DNA of 42,062 nucleotides from DATAXP01 sp036272935 (GCA_036272935.1 DATAXP010000169.1:1-42062), one strand, 5' to 3'. Shown: positions 17,579 through 25,675, numbered from the stretch's first letter. The notes: generated from the sequence alone by a model not told the origin. Numbers and translations: made by a program.

Positions 17579-19114
17579 TTACACGCGGGCTATATGCTTG
17601 CTGCGATCGCCTGAGAACTGCTTCTGGAACGCGGCGATGGCCGATTCGATCTCTTTGGCCAGATCGTCGTCGAGCTTCTTGGTCTCGCGCAGCTTCTTGA
17701 CGATGTCGGCTTTCTGGCTGTGTATGAACTCCAGGAATTGCTTCTCCCACGCGGCGACTTCCTCGCGCGGGATTTTATCGAGGTGGCCGCGGGTGCCGGC
17801 GTAGATGCTCAGCACTTCGTCGAGCACGTCCATCGGGGCATATTGCCCTTGCTTGAGCAACTCGATCATGCGGTAGCCACGGTCGAGCCGCGATTGCGTG
17901 GCCGGGTCGAGGTCGGTGCCCAACTGGGCGAACGCCTCCAACTCGCGGAACGCAGCCAAGTCGAGGCGCAAACCGCCGGCGACCTTTTTCATGGCCGGAA
18001 TCTGCGCGGCGCCGCCGACACGCGAGACCGAAATACCGGCATTCATCGCAGGTCGCTGGCCGGCAAAGAACAAGTCGGGCTGCAAGTAAATCTGCCCGTC
18101 GGTGATGCTGATCACGTTGGTGGGGATGTACGCCGACACTTCGCCTTCCAGCGTCTCGATGATCGGCAGGCTGGTGAGCGAGCCGCCGCCGAGTTCCTCG
18201 CTAAGCTTGGCCGAGCGTTCGAGCAGTCGGCTGTGTGCGTAGAACACGTCGCCCGGATACGCCTCGCGTCCAGGCGGGCGACGCATGAGCAGCGACAACT
18301 GCCGGTAGGCGGTCGCTTGCTTCGACAGGTCGTCGTACACGATCAGCGCGTGGCCGCCCTTGTACATGAAGTACTCGGCCATGGCGGTCCCCGCATACGG
18401 AGCGACGTATTGCAGCGGCGCTGGAGTGCTGGCGCCGGCAACGACCACCGTGGTGAAGTCCATCGCCCCTTGCTCGCGGAGCTTTTCGACCACGCCGGCC
18501 ACGGTCGACTCCTTCTGACCGACCGCCACGTAGAAGCATTTCACGCCCGAGGTCTTTTGATTGATGATCGCGTCGATGCCGATGGCGGTCTTGCCGGTCT
18601 TGCGATCGCCGATGATCAGTTCGCGCTGACCGCGGCCGATCGGCGTCATGGCGTCGATGGCCTTGATGCCGGTCTGCATTGGCTCGCGCACTGGCGAACG
18701 GAACGCGACGCCGGGGGCCATGAATTCCACCGGGCGTCGCTCCTGGGCGATGATCGGCCCTTTGCCATCAAGCGGGTTGCCCAGCGGATCGACGACGCGC
18801 CCAATCAGTGCGTCGCCAACCGGCACGCTGAGCAGCCGGCCGGTGCTGCGGACTTCATCCCCTTCCTCGATTGTGAGGTAATCGCCGAGGATGATCACGC
18901 CGACCGAGTGTTCTTCGAGGTTGAACGCCAGGCCGTTGACGCCGTTAGGGAACTCGACCATTTCGCCGGCCATGACACCGCTGAGCCCGTAAACGCGCGC
19001 GATGCCGTCGCCGACCTCCAGCACGCGTCCCACTTCGCGGACGTCGATCTGGGTTTCGTAATGCTCGATTTCAGCCTGTAAGACTGAAGCGATCTCGTCG
19101 GCTCTGAATTTCAT
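17579..19114 (-). CDS. atpA: F-type ATP synthase alpha subunit
   Basis: The 511-residue non-catalytic nucleotide-binding subunit. It has the P-loop GDRKTGKTAIG, the catalytic-interface region GGSLTSLPIIET, and ISVSRVGGAAQ, which carries the conserved Arg finger region. The ATG at 19114 has AGGAG five bases upstream and lies inside the end of atpH (44-base overlap), implying translational coupling. Immediately downstream is the unusual DUF4870 gene. Confidence 0.97.
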   Translation of the reverse strand: MKFRADEIASVLQAEIEHYETQIDVREVGRVLEVGDGIARVYGLSGVMAGEMVEFPNGVNGLAFNLEEHSVGVIILGDYLTIEEGDEVRSTGRLLSVPVGDALIGRVVDPLGNPLDGKGPIIAQERRPVEFMAPGVAFRSPVREPMQTGIKAIDAMTPIGRGQRELIIGDRKTGKTAIGIDAIINQKTSGVKCFYVAVGQKESTVAGVVEKLREQGAMDFTTVVVAGASTPAPLQYVAPYAGTAMAEYFMYKGGHALIVYDDLSKQATAYRQLSLLMRRPPGREAYPGDVFYAHSRLLERSAKLSEELGGGSLTSLPIIETLEGEVSAYIPTNVISITDGQIYLQPDLFFAGQRPAMNAGISVSRVGGAAQIPAMKKVAGGLRLDLAAFRELEAFAQLGTDLDPATQSRLDRGYRMIELLKQGQYAPMDVLDEVLSIYAGTRGHLDKIPREEVAAWEKQFLEFIHSQKADIVKKLRETKKLDDDLAKEIESAIAAFQKQFSGDRSKHIARV

Positions 19115-19730
19115 GGACGCTCCTGTAGATCATCTGGCGGCGAACTTGTTCGAGCTGGGCGACGACCGATCCGTCGTACACCGTGTCTCCTACGCGAAAC
19201 ACGATGCCGCCGATCAGCCCGGGATCGACGCGGCGATGCAGAATCGGTTCCGCTTTCAATGCGGTTCGCAGCCGCTGGGCAATGGTTTTCGATAACTCTT
19301 GGTTTAACGGTTCGGCGGTCGTCACTTCGACGCGCACGCGGTTGTGCATTTGATCGCTGAGATCGTGGGCGGCATGCCGAACCGCTCGCAGGTAGCCGCC
19401 GCGGCCGTGGCCGACAAGCACCTTCAAAAAATCGAGGAACAGCGGCGTGATCTTCCCGCGGAACACGCGATCGATGAGTTGCTGCTTTTGATCGGGAGCG
19501 ATCATTCCCGAGGCCAGCACGTCGTCGACTTTTGGCAGCTTGAGCAGTACCTCGTCGACCAGCTCGTCAAGCTCTGCGAGCACTTCATCGACCTTCCCCT
19601 GCTTTTTGGCCGCTCCCAGCAGTGCCTCGGCATACACGGTGGCGACGCGCGATGCGCCGACGTCGATTTCCGGCGTGGTCAGCGAATCGGAGAACAGGAC
19701 TTCGTCGTTGTCGCCGTTGGTGCTCGGCAT
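19071..19730 (-). CDS. atpH: F-type ATP synthase delta subunit
   Basis: The peripheral-stalk subunit that joins b to the top of F1, 219 residues. After an acidic N-terminal extension of about 25 residues comes the typical start RVATVYAEALLGAAKKQGKVDEV. The C-terminal signature region is present: VEVTTAEPLNQELSKTIAQR, DPGLIGGIVFRVGDTVYDGS, then LEQVRRQM. It follows atpF by six bases and overlaps atpA by 44 bases. Confidence 0.93.
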   Translation of the reverse strand: MPSTNGDNDEVLFSDSLTTPEIDVGASRVATVYAEALLGAAKKQGKVDEVLAELDELVDEVLLKLPKVDDVLASGMIAPDQKQQLIDRVFRGKITPLFLDFLKVLVGHGRGGYLRAVRHAAHDLSDQMHNRVRVEVTTAEPLNQELSKTIAQRLRTALKAEPILHRRVDPGLIGGIVFRVGDTVYDGSVVAQLEQVRRQMIYRSVHEIQSRRDRFSLTG

Positions 19731-19736
19731 CGGTGG

Positions 19737-20399
19737 TCAGTTCCTGCTTTCGCCAACGGGAGTGAAACGTCGCACCGCATCTTCGATCAAACTCGCGTGG
19801 TCGGCGGCGTTGAGCTTGGCACGCACGATCTTGCCGGCCAGCTCGACCGCCAGGTTCGCGCTCGTTTGCGCGAGCTGCTGGAGCGCCTGGTCGCGTGCCG
19901 TTTCGACTTCGCGCTTGGCGCGGTCCATCTCGGCGGTTGCATCGGCGCGGGCCTTGGCCAGCATTTCCTCGTGCAGCATCATGGCCGCCCGGCGACCTTC
20001 GTCGAGGATGCCACGCACCTCATCTCCGGCCGTGGCCAGCCGGTTCTCGTATTGCGCGAGCAGTTGCCTGGCCTCTTCGTTGCTGTGCCGGGCCGCGGCC
20101 AGGTCGTCGGCGATCCGCTTCTCGCGGGCATCGAGCGCCTTGGCGATCGGTCCCCAGGCGAACTTGCTCAGCACAGCCACGAGCAACAGAAAGATCACGA
20201 ACGACCACACGGCCAGATCCGCGCGCAGCTCCGACGGCTTCGTGGCCTCGGAACCCGGCTCGGGCATGCCCAAATGGCTGTGGCCCGCGGCATGTCCGGC
20301 GTGCTCGACCTCGACGGTCTTGCCCGGCTCGGCGGCAACTACCGACGATGCCACTATCCCGCAGACCAGCGCCGCGCACGTCAGCCGAACGCGAATCAT
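19737..20399 (-). CDS. atpF: F-type ATP synthase b subunit with signal peptide and His-rich start
   Basis: A peripheral-stalk subunit of 220 residues from the ATG at 20399 (GAGGAT upstream). Unlike the textbook b subunit it begins with a signal-peptide-like segment (MIRVRLTCAALVCGIVASSV, cleavage after VAA). A periplasmic stretch with several His residues (VEHAGHAAGHSHLG) precedes the single membrane helix (about WSFVIFLLLVAVLSKFAW). The long charged coiled coil then runs to the C-terminus (EKRIADDLAAARHSNEEARQ and onward). Only one b-type gene is present, so the stalk is probably a homodimer. The frame is open upstream to 20447, overlapping atpE. Confidence 0.92.
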   Translation of the reverse strand: MIRVRLTCAALVCGIVASSVVAAEPGKTVEVEHAGHAAGHSHLGMPEPGSEATKPSELRADLAVWSFVIFLLLVAVLSKFAWGPIAKALDAREKRIADDLAAARHSNEEARQLLAQYENRLATAGDEVRGILDEGRRAAMMLHEEMLAKARADATAEMDRAKREVETARDQALQQLAQTSANLAVELAGKIVRAKLNAADHASLIEDAVRRFTPVGESRN

Positions 20400-20428
20400 C
20401 ACGTGATCCTCGCTAAATCGTGGAAGCG

Positions 20429-20749
20429 TTAAACGCCCGTTGAGCAAATGAACAACGCGTAGAACGTGAACCCTTCGATGAGGGCGGCGGCGATAATCAT
20501 CGCAACCTGAATGTTTGCGGCCACCTCGGGCTGTCGGGCCATGCTCTCGAGCGCCGCGGCGGCCAGCTTGCCGATGCCCAACGCGGCGCCGATCACGACT
20601 AGCCCAGCGCCAAAAGCGCCGGTCAGATCGATCAAGGCCGTCGGCGTTGTGGCCTCTTGTGCCATCGCCGGCGACGCCATCAGCACGAACACCACCACCA
20701 TCGCCAGGACCTGAACGAGTTTACTCACGGATGTACTCTCCTTCTTCAC
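20429..20749 (-). CDS. atpE: F-type ATP synthase c subunit with signal peptide
   Basis: The proteolipid of the rotor ring, 106 residues including an N-terminal signal-like segment ending SPAMAQ (cleavage near residue 30). Two hairpin helices follow, joined by the polar loop ARQPE (71-75). The ion-binding carboxylate is Glu92 in ALIEGFTFYALF. The Gln and the Ser/Thr after Glu that mark sodium-binding rings are absent, so proton coupling is likely. The GxGxG helix-packing pattern of helix 1 (GAFGAGLVVIGAALGIG) is retained. It sits between atpB and atpF. Confidence 0.95.
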   Translation of the reverse strand: MKKESTSVSKLVQVLAMVVVFVLMASPAMAQEATTPTALIDLTGAFGAGLVVIGAALGIGKLAAAALESMARQPEVAANIQVAMIIAAALIEGFTFYALFICSTGV

Positions 20750-20782
20750 GTTAAATGGACGGAATCGATGCGCTCGCGGGGC

Positions 20783-21874
20783 CTAATGCTTGTGGACCGC
20801 CGCTCCAATGAACAAGGCCGAAAGAAAGGTGAAAATATAGGCCTGCAGAAACGCGACGAATAGCTCCAGCAGGCTGAATAACGTTGAGCTGATGACACTG
20901 ATAATAGTGACGGTCGTCCACGTGCCGGTCGAGGCGGCTGCGGCACCGGCAATCAGCCCAATGATGCCCAGCAGCACCAGGTGCCCGGCAACCATGTTGG
21001 CCAAAAGACGCACGCTAAGAATCGCATGTTTGATCAGTAGGCCGAGCATCTCGATCGCGAAGATCATAATTTTCAGCGGAAACATGTACCATGGCAGGTC
21101 CATCGTCGGCACCTGGTTCCACAGGAACCCAAACACGCCAAATTTCAACATGCCGGCAACCAGTGTCGTCGCGAAGGTCACGCATGCCAGCCCGAACGTG
21201 GTGCCGAACGCCCCTGTCGGCGCGCCGAGCCACGGGATCAGCCCCAGCAAGTTGCACGTGAGAATGAAAAAGAACATCGTCCAGAATAATGGCAAGAACT
21301 TGTCGGCGTCGTGCGGATGCCAATCGCCGGCATGATGCTCGGGGACATGGTCGTGTCCCGCGCCGTGGTCGTTGAAAGGATCGTCGTCGTTTTCATGGCC
21401 GGGAACTTCGCGTTGCTCGTAATGCGTCTGAACTGGCGAAGGGACATGTTCTTCGTGGTTGCTGCCAATGCTCGGGCGCACCACCTGGTCGCGGATGAAC
21501 ACTAGCATCGATTCGAGCAGGTTCCACCAACGGCCGCGAGGCTCGTGGCCTTCGCTCATGCGGTGCGCAATGCGGATGAAGAAGAACGCGACCAGCGCCG
21601 CCGCCAGCAGCTCCAGGATCATGTACTTCGAAATCGCGAAGCCCGACTGCTTCTCGTACAGGTTTTTGAGCGTGGCGAACGGCTGCGGGATGAGAACCTT
21701 CCCTGACAACTCGCGGTTGAACTCGTCGATCGAAAGGTGCTGATGCTCGGCGTCGTGGACCAGGAAGTCCATCGACTTTGGCACGTGCCCGTAGTCGCTG
21801 TAGCGATAGCGCCACAGGTCCTTCGGCACTTCGAAGTAATACGAATCTTTGATGTGCAGAACTGGGTCAGCCAT
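20783..21874 (-). CDS. atpB: F-type ATP synthase a subunit with His/Asp-rich insertion
   Basis: The stator channel subunit, 363 residues, much longer than the usual 240-280. The essential Arg289 lies in ILSVRLLANMVAGHL. NLLGLIPW and the final helices FVAFLQAYIFTFLSALFI are diagnostic. The extra length comes from an approximately 80-residue N-terminal extension and a loop at about 139-192 that is extremely rich in His, Asp and Glu (for example NDHGAGHDHVPEHHAGDWH). This loop follows the first membrane helix and may bind metal. The start overlaps the stop of the upstream atpI-like gene by eight bases. Confidence 0.94.
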   Translation of the reverse strand: MADPVLHIKDSYYFEVPKDLWRYRYSDYGHVPKSMDFLVHDAEHQHLSIDEFNRELSGKVLIPQPFATLKNLYEKQSGFAISKYMILELLAAALVAFFFIRIAHRMSEGHEPRGRWWNLLESMLVFIRDQVVRPSIGSNHEEHVPSPVQTHYEQREVPGHENDDDPFNDHGAGHDHVPEHHAGDWHPHDADKFLPLFWTMFFFILTCNLLGLIPWLGAPTGAFGTTFGLACVTFATTLVAGMLKFGVFGFLWNQVPTMDLPWYMFPLKIMIFAIEMLGLLIKHAILSVRLLANMVAGHLVLLGIIGLIAGAAAASTGTWTTVTIISVISSTLFSLLELFVAFLQAYIFTFLSALFIGAAVHKH

Positions 21875-22337
21875 CGCTTACGCTATTCGTCAACAGGCCA
21901 GTGGCCACACCGTTTGTCGTCGCCGGACGCAGGAGCCGCAGCAACAGGGCAGTTTCAATCGTCAACGAAACGAGAAAGAACCAGACAAGCTGCCCCAGAA
22001 ATCCTGCCTGCCACAGTACCCCACGTTGCGCGGCGCTCGCCGCACCCGCCAGCAAAGGGATGCACATTCGCACCAGGGTGCCGCCGAGAACACCAGCGAT
22101 CGCGTTCAGCGTGTTCTGATACCAAGCAGTGATGGCCAGCGCCGCGCAGGAGCTTGCCGTGCAGATTGCCGCCGCCAGCGCGATGGCGGGCAAGCGCTCT
22201 GCGGTGCCAGTAAGCGATGCCCATGCCGCGGATCCGACGGCAACGACGAGCATCGCCGCAACCAGCCACGCCATCGACACGGCGATTTGCCGGCGACGCT
22301 GGGCGCTAGCGACGGTGTGCGATGTCGGCGTGCTCAC
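21867..22337 (-). CDS. AtpI-like membrane protein of the ATP synthase operon
   Basis: The 156-residue product has four predicted membrane segments. It sits where ATP synthase protein I is found in many operons, directly before atpB and overlapping its start by eight bases. The sequence is divergent; recognisable are a basic N-terminus (QRRRQIAV), the helix NAIAGVLGGTLVRMCIPLLAG, and a last helix LVWFFLVSLTIETALLLRL, which resembles the end of ATP-synthase-I-type proteins. Such proteins help assemble the c ring. The assignment rests on topology and position more than on motifs. Confidence 0.72.
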   Translation of the reverse strand: MSTPTSHTVASAQRRRQIAVSMAWLVAAMLVVAVGSAAWASLTGTAERLPAIALAAAICTASSCAALAITAWYQNTLNAIAGVLGGTLVRMCIPLLAGAASAAQRGVLWQAGFLGQLVWFFLVSLTIETALLLRLLRPATTNGVATGLLTNSVSDG

Positions 22338-22362
22338 GTTCGCGCTTTCTAACGTTCAACGC

Positions 22363-22554
22363 CTAACGGTTCTTGGGGCGTCGCGTGATGACGAGCAAAT
22401 ACCAAATCCCGGCCGCGACACCGAACATAAATCCGGTAAGGCCGAGGAAACCAATTCCCCAGCGCTTATCGAGCCACTGTCCCCCCAAACCCGGCAAGAC
22501 CATGACCGCAGCGACTGTCGCGATCCGAGATACCCATTCCAGGGCCTCAGCCAT
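22363..22554 (-). CDS. AtpZ/AtpI-family small membrane protein
   Basis: The 63-residue product from the ATG at 22554 has two membrane helices and the AtpZ signature GLGGQWLDKRWG near the loop, followed by GLTGFMFGVAAGIWYLL. AtpZ proteins are encoded at the head of ATP synthase operons and work with AtpI in assembly or Mg/Ca handling. The open frame extends upstream to 22728, but that part is Arg/Pro/Ser-rich and unlike the family. No Shine-Dalgarno is visible at the chosen start. It is the first gene of the operon. Confidence 0.8.
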   Translation of the reverse strand: MAEALEWVSRIATVAAVMVLPGLGGQWLDKRWGIGFLGLTGFMFGVAAGIWYLLVITRRPKNR

Positions 22555-22714
22555 CGGCGACGGCTGGGAAGGCGGCGATGTCACGGCGTCACGTGCTTTG
22601 GACCACGATCCGAAGCCGCCGACCACCCGAGGCGAAAGACCACACCTTTGGCGCGGCCAGCGAGTCGAAGCAAGTAATGGCGAGCTTGGCGTTACGGAAC
22701 TGTAATCGCGTCGC

Positions 22715-22759
22715 GCCGCCGTTGTCAATCATCCGCGGCGGCAAATTCGTGTTTTTTTT
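22715..22759 (+). terminator. Rightward intrinsic-terminator-like hairpin
   Basis: GCCGCCG (22715-22721) pairs with CGGCGGC (22736-22742), and eight T residues follow at 22752-22759. There is no gene upstream on this strand, so it would stop only antisense or spacer transcripts. Confidence 0.4.
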
Positions 22760-22824
22760 CACAAAGTCGGCCAGGCGGTCATTTAATCTTGCGGCATCAA
22801 TGGTTTACGGACGACGTTCACGAG

Positions 22825-22965
22825 AAAAAACATGCCCTCGCCGCGGGTGATTCAGCCCCGAGACGAGGGAGCATCCTCGAAAGCTACAAAACGCACAGAA
22901 ACCCCTCTGTCGGGTTGCTTGGTAATTGCGTTTCTTTTAGGCGACAGTTAAACTCGGTCTTAGCC
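22825..22965 (-). ncRNA. Candidate structured leader or small RNA ending in an intrinsic terminator
   Basis: Read on the minus strand, AAACGCA (about 22937-22931) can pair with TGCGTTT, enclosing an inner AACCC/GGGGTT hairpin. Next comes a long stem with CCCTCG (22864-22869 in complement) and CGAGGG (22835-22840 in complement), whose inner CGGG/CCCG pairs. After four bases there are six T residues (22830-22825). This is a complete intrinsic terminator about 270 bases before the first atp gene. It could be an attenuator of the atp operon or the end of an independent small RNA. No known riboswitch class was recognised and no firm promoter was found, so the 5' end is a guess. Confidence 0.35.
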
Positions 22966-23268
22966 ATATTTTCCGTCCGAATTTGACAGTCGCAAAGCGT
23001 GGAAAACGCATCCCCTAAAGGTGTTTGTTGTTTCGCCCGCATAGCGTGGGCGGCAGCCGCCGGATCGAAACCTGAGCTGCAACTTGCATCCGTGGTCAAA
23101 CAATTCGGCGGGATCGTGCGTCCTTTGTTTTGAGTAGTCCGATTTTCGCTCCCCGGTGATTCAAATCCCCAACCGACGACGCGTCAGCCCAGTGTTCCTC
23201 TGTGCGCTGGGCAGCGTTGTTGACTTTAACTTCCATCGCCGCCCCCCTTTGAAAGTGAGATCGCCTCA

Positions 23269-24648
23269 ATGACCGCCGAGACACTCAACTCGTACAACTG
23301 CAAGGATCTCGCCGAGATGGCCCGGCGTCGTGGGGTGCAAGGTTGGCGCGAGATGCGCAAGGAACAACTGATCCGTGCGTTGTTGCGAGCCAAGCAACGC
23401 AGCGGGGTTGCAGTGTCGGCTCAGCGAAAAGCGAAACCAGTGTCGGCGAAGAACACCGCTCCGGCGCGCCGTTCGATGCCGGTAGGACGACAGGCGATCG
23501 TCGCCAAGCATCCAGCGGTATCGAAGGGACAAGCCAAGGCAGTGGCGGCTAGCGTGAAGCCTACTGCAGCGAAGCCGTCGGCCGTGAAGCCTCCAGCGGT
23601 GAAGTCGCCTGCCGCCAACGGCAGTCTTGCCCGAGCGACGAACGGCCATGCGAGCAATGGCGCGGTGGCGAAGCTCGCAGCGAGCAATGGCGAGGCACAC
23701 AAGGTTGCGAGCCGTTTGCCGCAACCGGCGAAGCGCGTCGTCGAGCCACCGAAGAAGGAATCGGCCGTTGCCCGCCGGTTGCAATCGATCAAGTCCAAGT
23801 CCGATCGTCTGAAGAACCTGTCGAGCAACACCCCGCAGGATAAGCCCGGCGGCGTTCGCGATCGGCTGGTCGTGATGGTTCGCGACGCCTATTGGCTGCA
23901 CGCGAACTGGGAGCTTAGCCGCCATGGTGTCGAACGTGCCCAGGCTGCCATGGGGCAAGAATGGCACACTTCGAAACCGGTGCTACGGTTGTTTGAAGTT
24001 TCCGAAGGCGGAACGACCAGCGCGGCCGAGAGCATCGTGCGCGACATCGACATCCACGGTGGCGTGAGCAACTGGTACATCGATGTGCAGCATCCGCCGA
24101 AAAGCTATCGGCTCGATATCGGCTATGTATCGTCGAACGGCAAGATGTTCGTGCTTGCCCGCAGCAACGTGGTCAGCACTCCCAAGCCGGGGGTGAAGGA
24201 CGCTTTGGACGAAAACTGGACGGCCGTGGCCGAAGATTACGAGAAGATTTACGCGATGAGCGGCGGCTACGCTCAGGACGGCGGCAGCCACTTGCAAGAA
24301 CTATTCGAGGAGCGGCTGCGTCGGCCGATGGGCTCGCCGATGGTGACGCAGTACGGCTCGGGAGCCGACGCCTTGATGCCCCGCCGCAAAGAGTTCGATT
24401 TCCAAGTCGACGCGGAGCTGATCGTCTACGGCGTCAGCGAGCCCGATGCTCACGTCACGCTCCAGGGCGATCCGGTGAAGCTGCGTCCCGATGGCAGTTT
24501 CACGGTTCGGTTCGGACTGCCGAATTGCCGGCAGGTCATTCCGGCGGTCGCGTGCAGCGCCAATGGCCTCGAGCAGCGCACCGTCGTGCTGGCGATCGAG
24601 CGGAACACGAAGGTGATGGAACCGCTCGTGCGCGACGCCAACGAGTAA
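23269..24648 (+). CDS. DUF4912 protein with Rho-N-like N-terminal motif
   Basis: A 459-residue protein in three parts. Residues 5-42 (YNCKDLAEMARRRGVQGWRE..KEQLIRALL) look like the helical Rho N-terminal/SAP-like nucleic-acid-binding motif. Residues about 43-190 are a basic Lys/Ala/Pro-rich low-complexity linker. The DUF4912 domain follows (RLVVMVRDAYWLHANWELS, LRLFEVSEGG, NWYIDVQHPPKSYRLDIGY), then a beta-rich C-terminal part (VDAELIVYGVSEPDAHVTLQ). DUF4912 has no established function. The combination suggests a DNA- or RNA-associated protein, which is inference. It is followed at once by a terminator hairpin and the UVR-motif gene. Confidence 0.85.
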   Translation: MTAETLNSYNCKDLAEMARRRGVQGWREMRKEQLIRALLRAKQRSGVAVSAQRKAKPVSAKNTAPARRSMPVGRQAIVAKHPAVSKGQAKAVAASVKPTAAKPSAVKPPAVKSPAANGSLARATNGHASNGAVAKLAASNGEAHKVASRLPQPAKRVVEPPKKESAVARRLQSIKSKSDRLKNLSSNTPQDKPGGVRDRLVVMVRDAYWLHANWELSRHGVERAQAAMGQEWHTSKPVLRLFEVSEGGTTSAAESIVRDIDIHGGVSNWYIDVQHPPKSYRLDIGYVSSNGKMFVLARSNVVSTPKPGVKDALDENWTAVAEDYEKIYAMSGGYAQDGGSHLQELFEERLRRPMGSPMVTQYGSGADALMPRRKEFDFQVDAELIVYGVSEPDAHVTLQGDPVKLRPDGSFTVRFGLPNCRQVIPAVACSANGLEQRTVVLAIERNTKVMEPLVRDANE

Positions 24649-24653
24649 CGGCG

Positions 24654-24665
24654 CTGGCTAGCCAG
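24654..24665. repeat. 12-bp perfect palindrome after the DUF4912 gene
   Basis: CTGGCTAGCCAG begins six bases after the stop codon. It may be part of the transcript end or a protein-binding site; nothing further can be said. Confidence 0.35.
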
Positions 24666-24722
24666 GCGGCTACTCCTCCTCCGGCACCCCCCTTGTTCGG
24701 ATTCGGTCGCTTCGTAGACTGA

Positions 24723-24747
24723 CCGAAAGGCCGAGCCTTCGGATTTT
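24723..24747 (+). terminator. Intrinsic-terminator-like hairpin between DUF4912 and UVR genes
   Basis: CCGAA and GGC (24723-24731, one bulged A) pair with GCCTTCGG (24735-24742) around loop CGA, followed by ATTTT. It lies 13 bases before the GTG start of the next gene, so it could also modulate read-through into that gene. Confidence 0.45.
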
Positions 24748-24759
24748 GAGGCGCCGAAC

Positions 24760-25566
24760 GTGTCGCTCGATATTGCGCGGATTCTCGCCGGGTGGGATTA
24801 CGAGCCGGACCAGATCTCGGTGCGGATCGTTACCGGCGAGGACGGCCGCGAAAAGATCCAGATGCGGCTCGACCTGGGGCTGATGCAGATGGAGGTCGAC
24901 GGCCGGCCCGACGGCGAAAAGCCCGAGGGCTACGAGTCGTGGCTAGAGTACTACGTGCATCGCCAGCGCGAGGCCGACACCGCCGAGCCCGACCGGGCAG
25001 GCCCATTGCTCGAAAGCGCCGATTGCGAACGGCTTTTGCGCGAGGCAATTCAATATTACCACCGCTACCTGAGCTTTTGGCATCTGAAGCGCTATGAGCT
25101 GTGCGCTCGCGACACGAATCGCAATCTCAAGCTGTTCCGGTTCGTCTGCGAACACGCCCGTCACGACCGTGATAAGAAGCGGTTCGACCAGTGGCGCCCG
25201 TACGTCACGATGATGCACAGCCGGGCGGTGGCGACGCCGCTGGTGGAAATGGGGCAGATCGAGGCGGCGCTCAGCGCCGTCGAGGCGGGGATCGCCGGCA
25301 TCAAACGGTTCCTCGACGAGTACAAGCAGAGCGAACGGGCCGACCAGTGTGTTGAACTGGCCCAACTGGAACGCTGGCGCGATCAGATTCTGGCCCGTCA
25401 CCCCGACCACAAGCCAGTGGAAGCTGCGGAAACGGTCGACCGGCATCTGGAACTCGAACAGGCGCTTGAGAGGGCGATCCACGAAGAGCGCTTCGAAGAC
25501 GCCGCCCGGCTGCGCGATCAGCTCCGCAGTCTGGACGCAGATGATCCGCCACCCACCGGCGGCTGA
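24760..25566 (+). CDS. UVR-motif protein
   Basis: A 268-residue soluble protein with a GTG start at 24760 (GAGG nine bases upstream). The C-terminal part contains a UVR motif (LEQALERAIHEERFEDAARL, about 232-251), the helical hairpin by which UvrB and UvrC interact and which also occurs in regulators such as McsA. The N-terminal 70 residues form a beta-rich region with KIQMRLDLGLMQMEVDGRPD, followed by a helical, possibly TPR-like middle (IQYYHRYLSFWHLKRYELCA). Proteins with this layout seem to be conserved in planctomycetes without known function. There are no nuclease or kinase residues. It is convergent with the NHL gene. Confidence 0.75.
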   Translation: MSLDIARILAGWDYEPDQISVRIVTGEDGREKIQMRLDLGLMQMEVDGRPDGEKPEGYESWLEYYVHRQREADTAEPDRAGPLLESADCERLLREAIQYYHRYLSFWHLKRYELCARDTNRNLKLFRFVCEHARHDRDKKRFDQWRPYVTMMHSRAVATPLVEMGQIEAALSAVEAGIAGIKRFLDEYKQSERADQCVELAQLERWRDQILARHPDHKPVEAAETVDRHLELEQALERAIHEERFEDAARLRDQLRSLDADDPPPTGG

Positions 25567-25590
25567 GCGTTACCGCTCTGCATGGGCGAT

Positions 25591-25675
25591 AACCACAGAG
25601 ACACGGAGGCACAGAGGACGCGCGGAGAGGAATTTTTTGTCCGTGCTTTTCTCCGTGCCTCGGTGCCTCTGTGGT
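25591..25675. repeat. CACAGAG-type inverted repeat, copy 2
   Basis: ACCACAGAGACACGGAGGCA (from 25592) is mirrored by CTCCGTGCCTCGGTGCCTCT ending GTGGT at 25675, with about three mismatches over 24 pairs. It fills the junction between convergent genes, like the related copy at 14219-14318. Confidence 0.8.

Larger units (their letters stand above)
22555..23268. other. Long divergent spacer before the atp operon and the DUF4912 gene
   Basis: 714 bases without a credible protein gene. It holds two opposed terminator-like hairpins with T-runs (22715-22759 on plus, 22825-22869 on minus). A further palindromic block at 23030-23071 has outer arms GTTTCG and CGAAAC. Inside that block the inner pairings CGCCC/GGGCG and GGCGG/CCGCC exclude each other. 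Promoters for both operons must lie here, but no pair of boxes is convincing. Confidence 0.5.

Noticed and set aside
14853..19081. Several long plus-strand open frames opposite the ATP synthase genes
   Set aside because: Mirror frames of GC-rich atpD, atpG and atpA codons; composition is His/Arg/Leu-rich without motifs.
20429..20749. Sodium-coupled ATP synthase
   Set aside because: The c subunit has Gly after the ion-binding Glu92 and lacks the helix-1 Gln of sodium-binding rings.
22980..23010. Plus-strand TTGACA as a promoter for the DUF4912 gene
   Set aside because: No acceptable -10 box at 16-18 bases; the sequence there is ACGCAT.
23150..23175. A tRNA T-arm-like GGTGATTCAAATCCCC
   Set aside because: No acceptor stem, D-arm or anticodon arm could be built around it.
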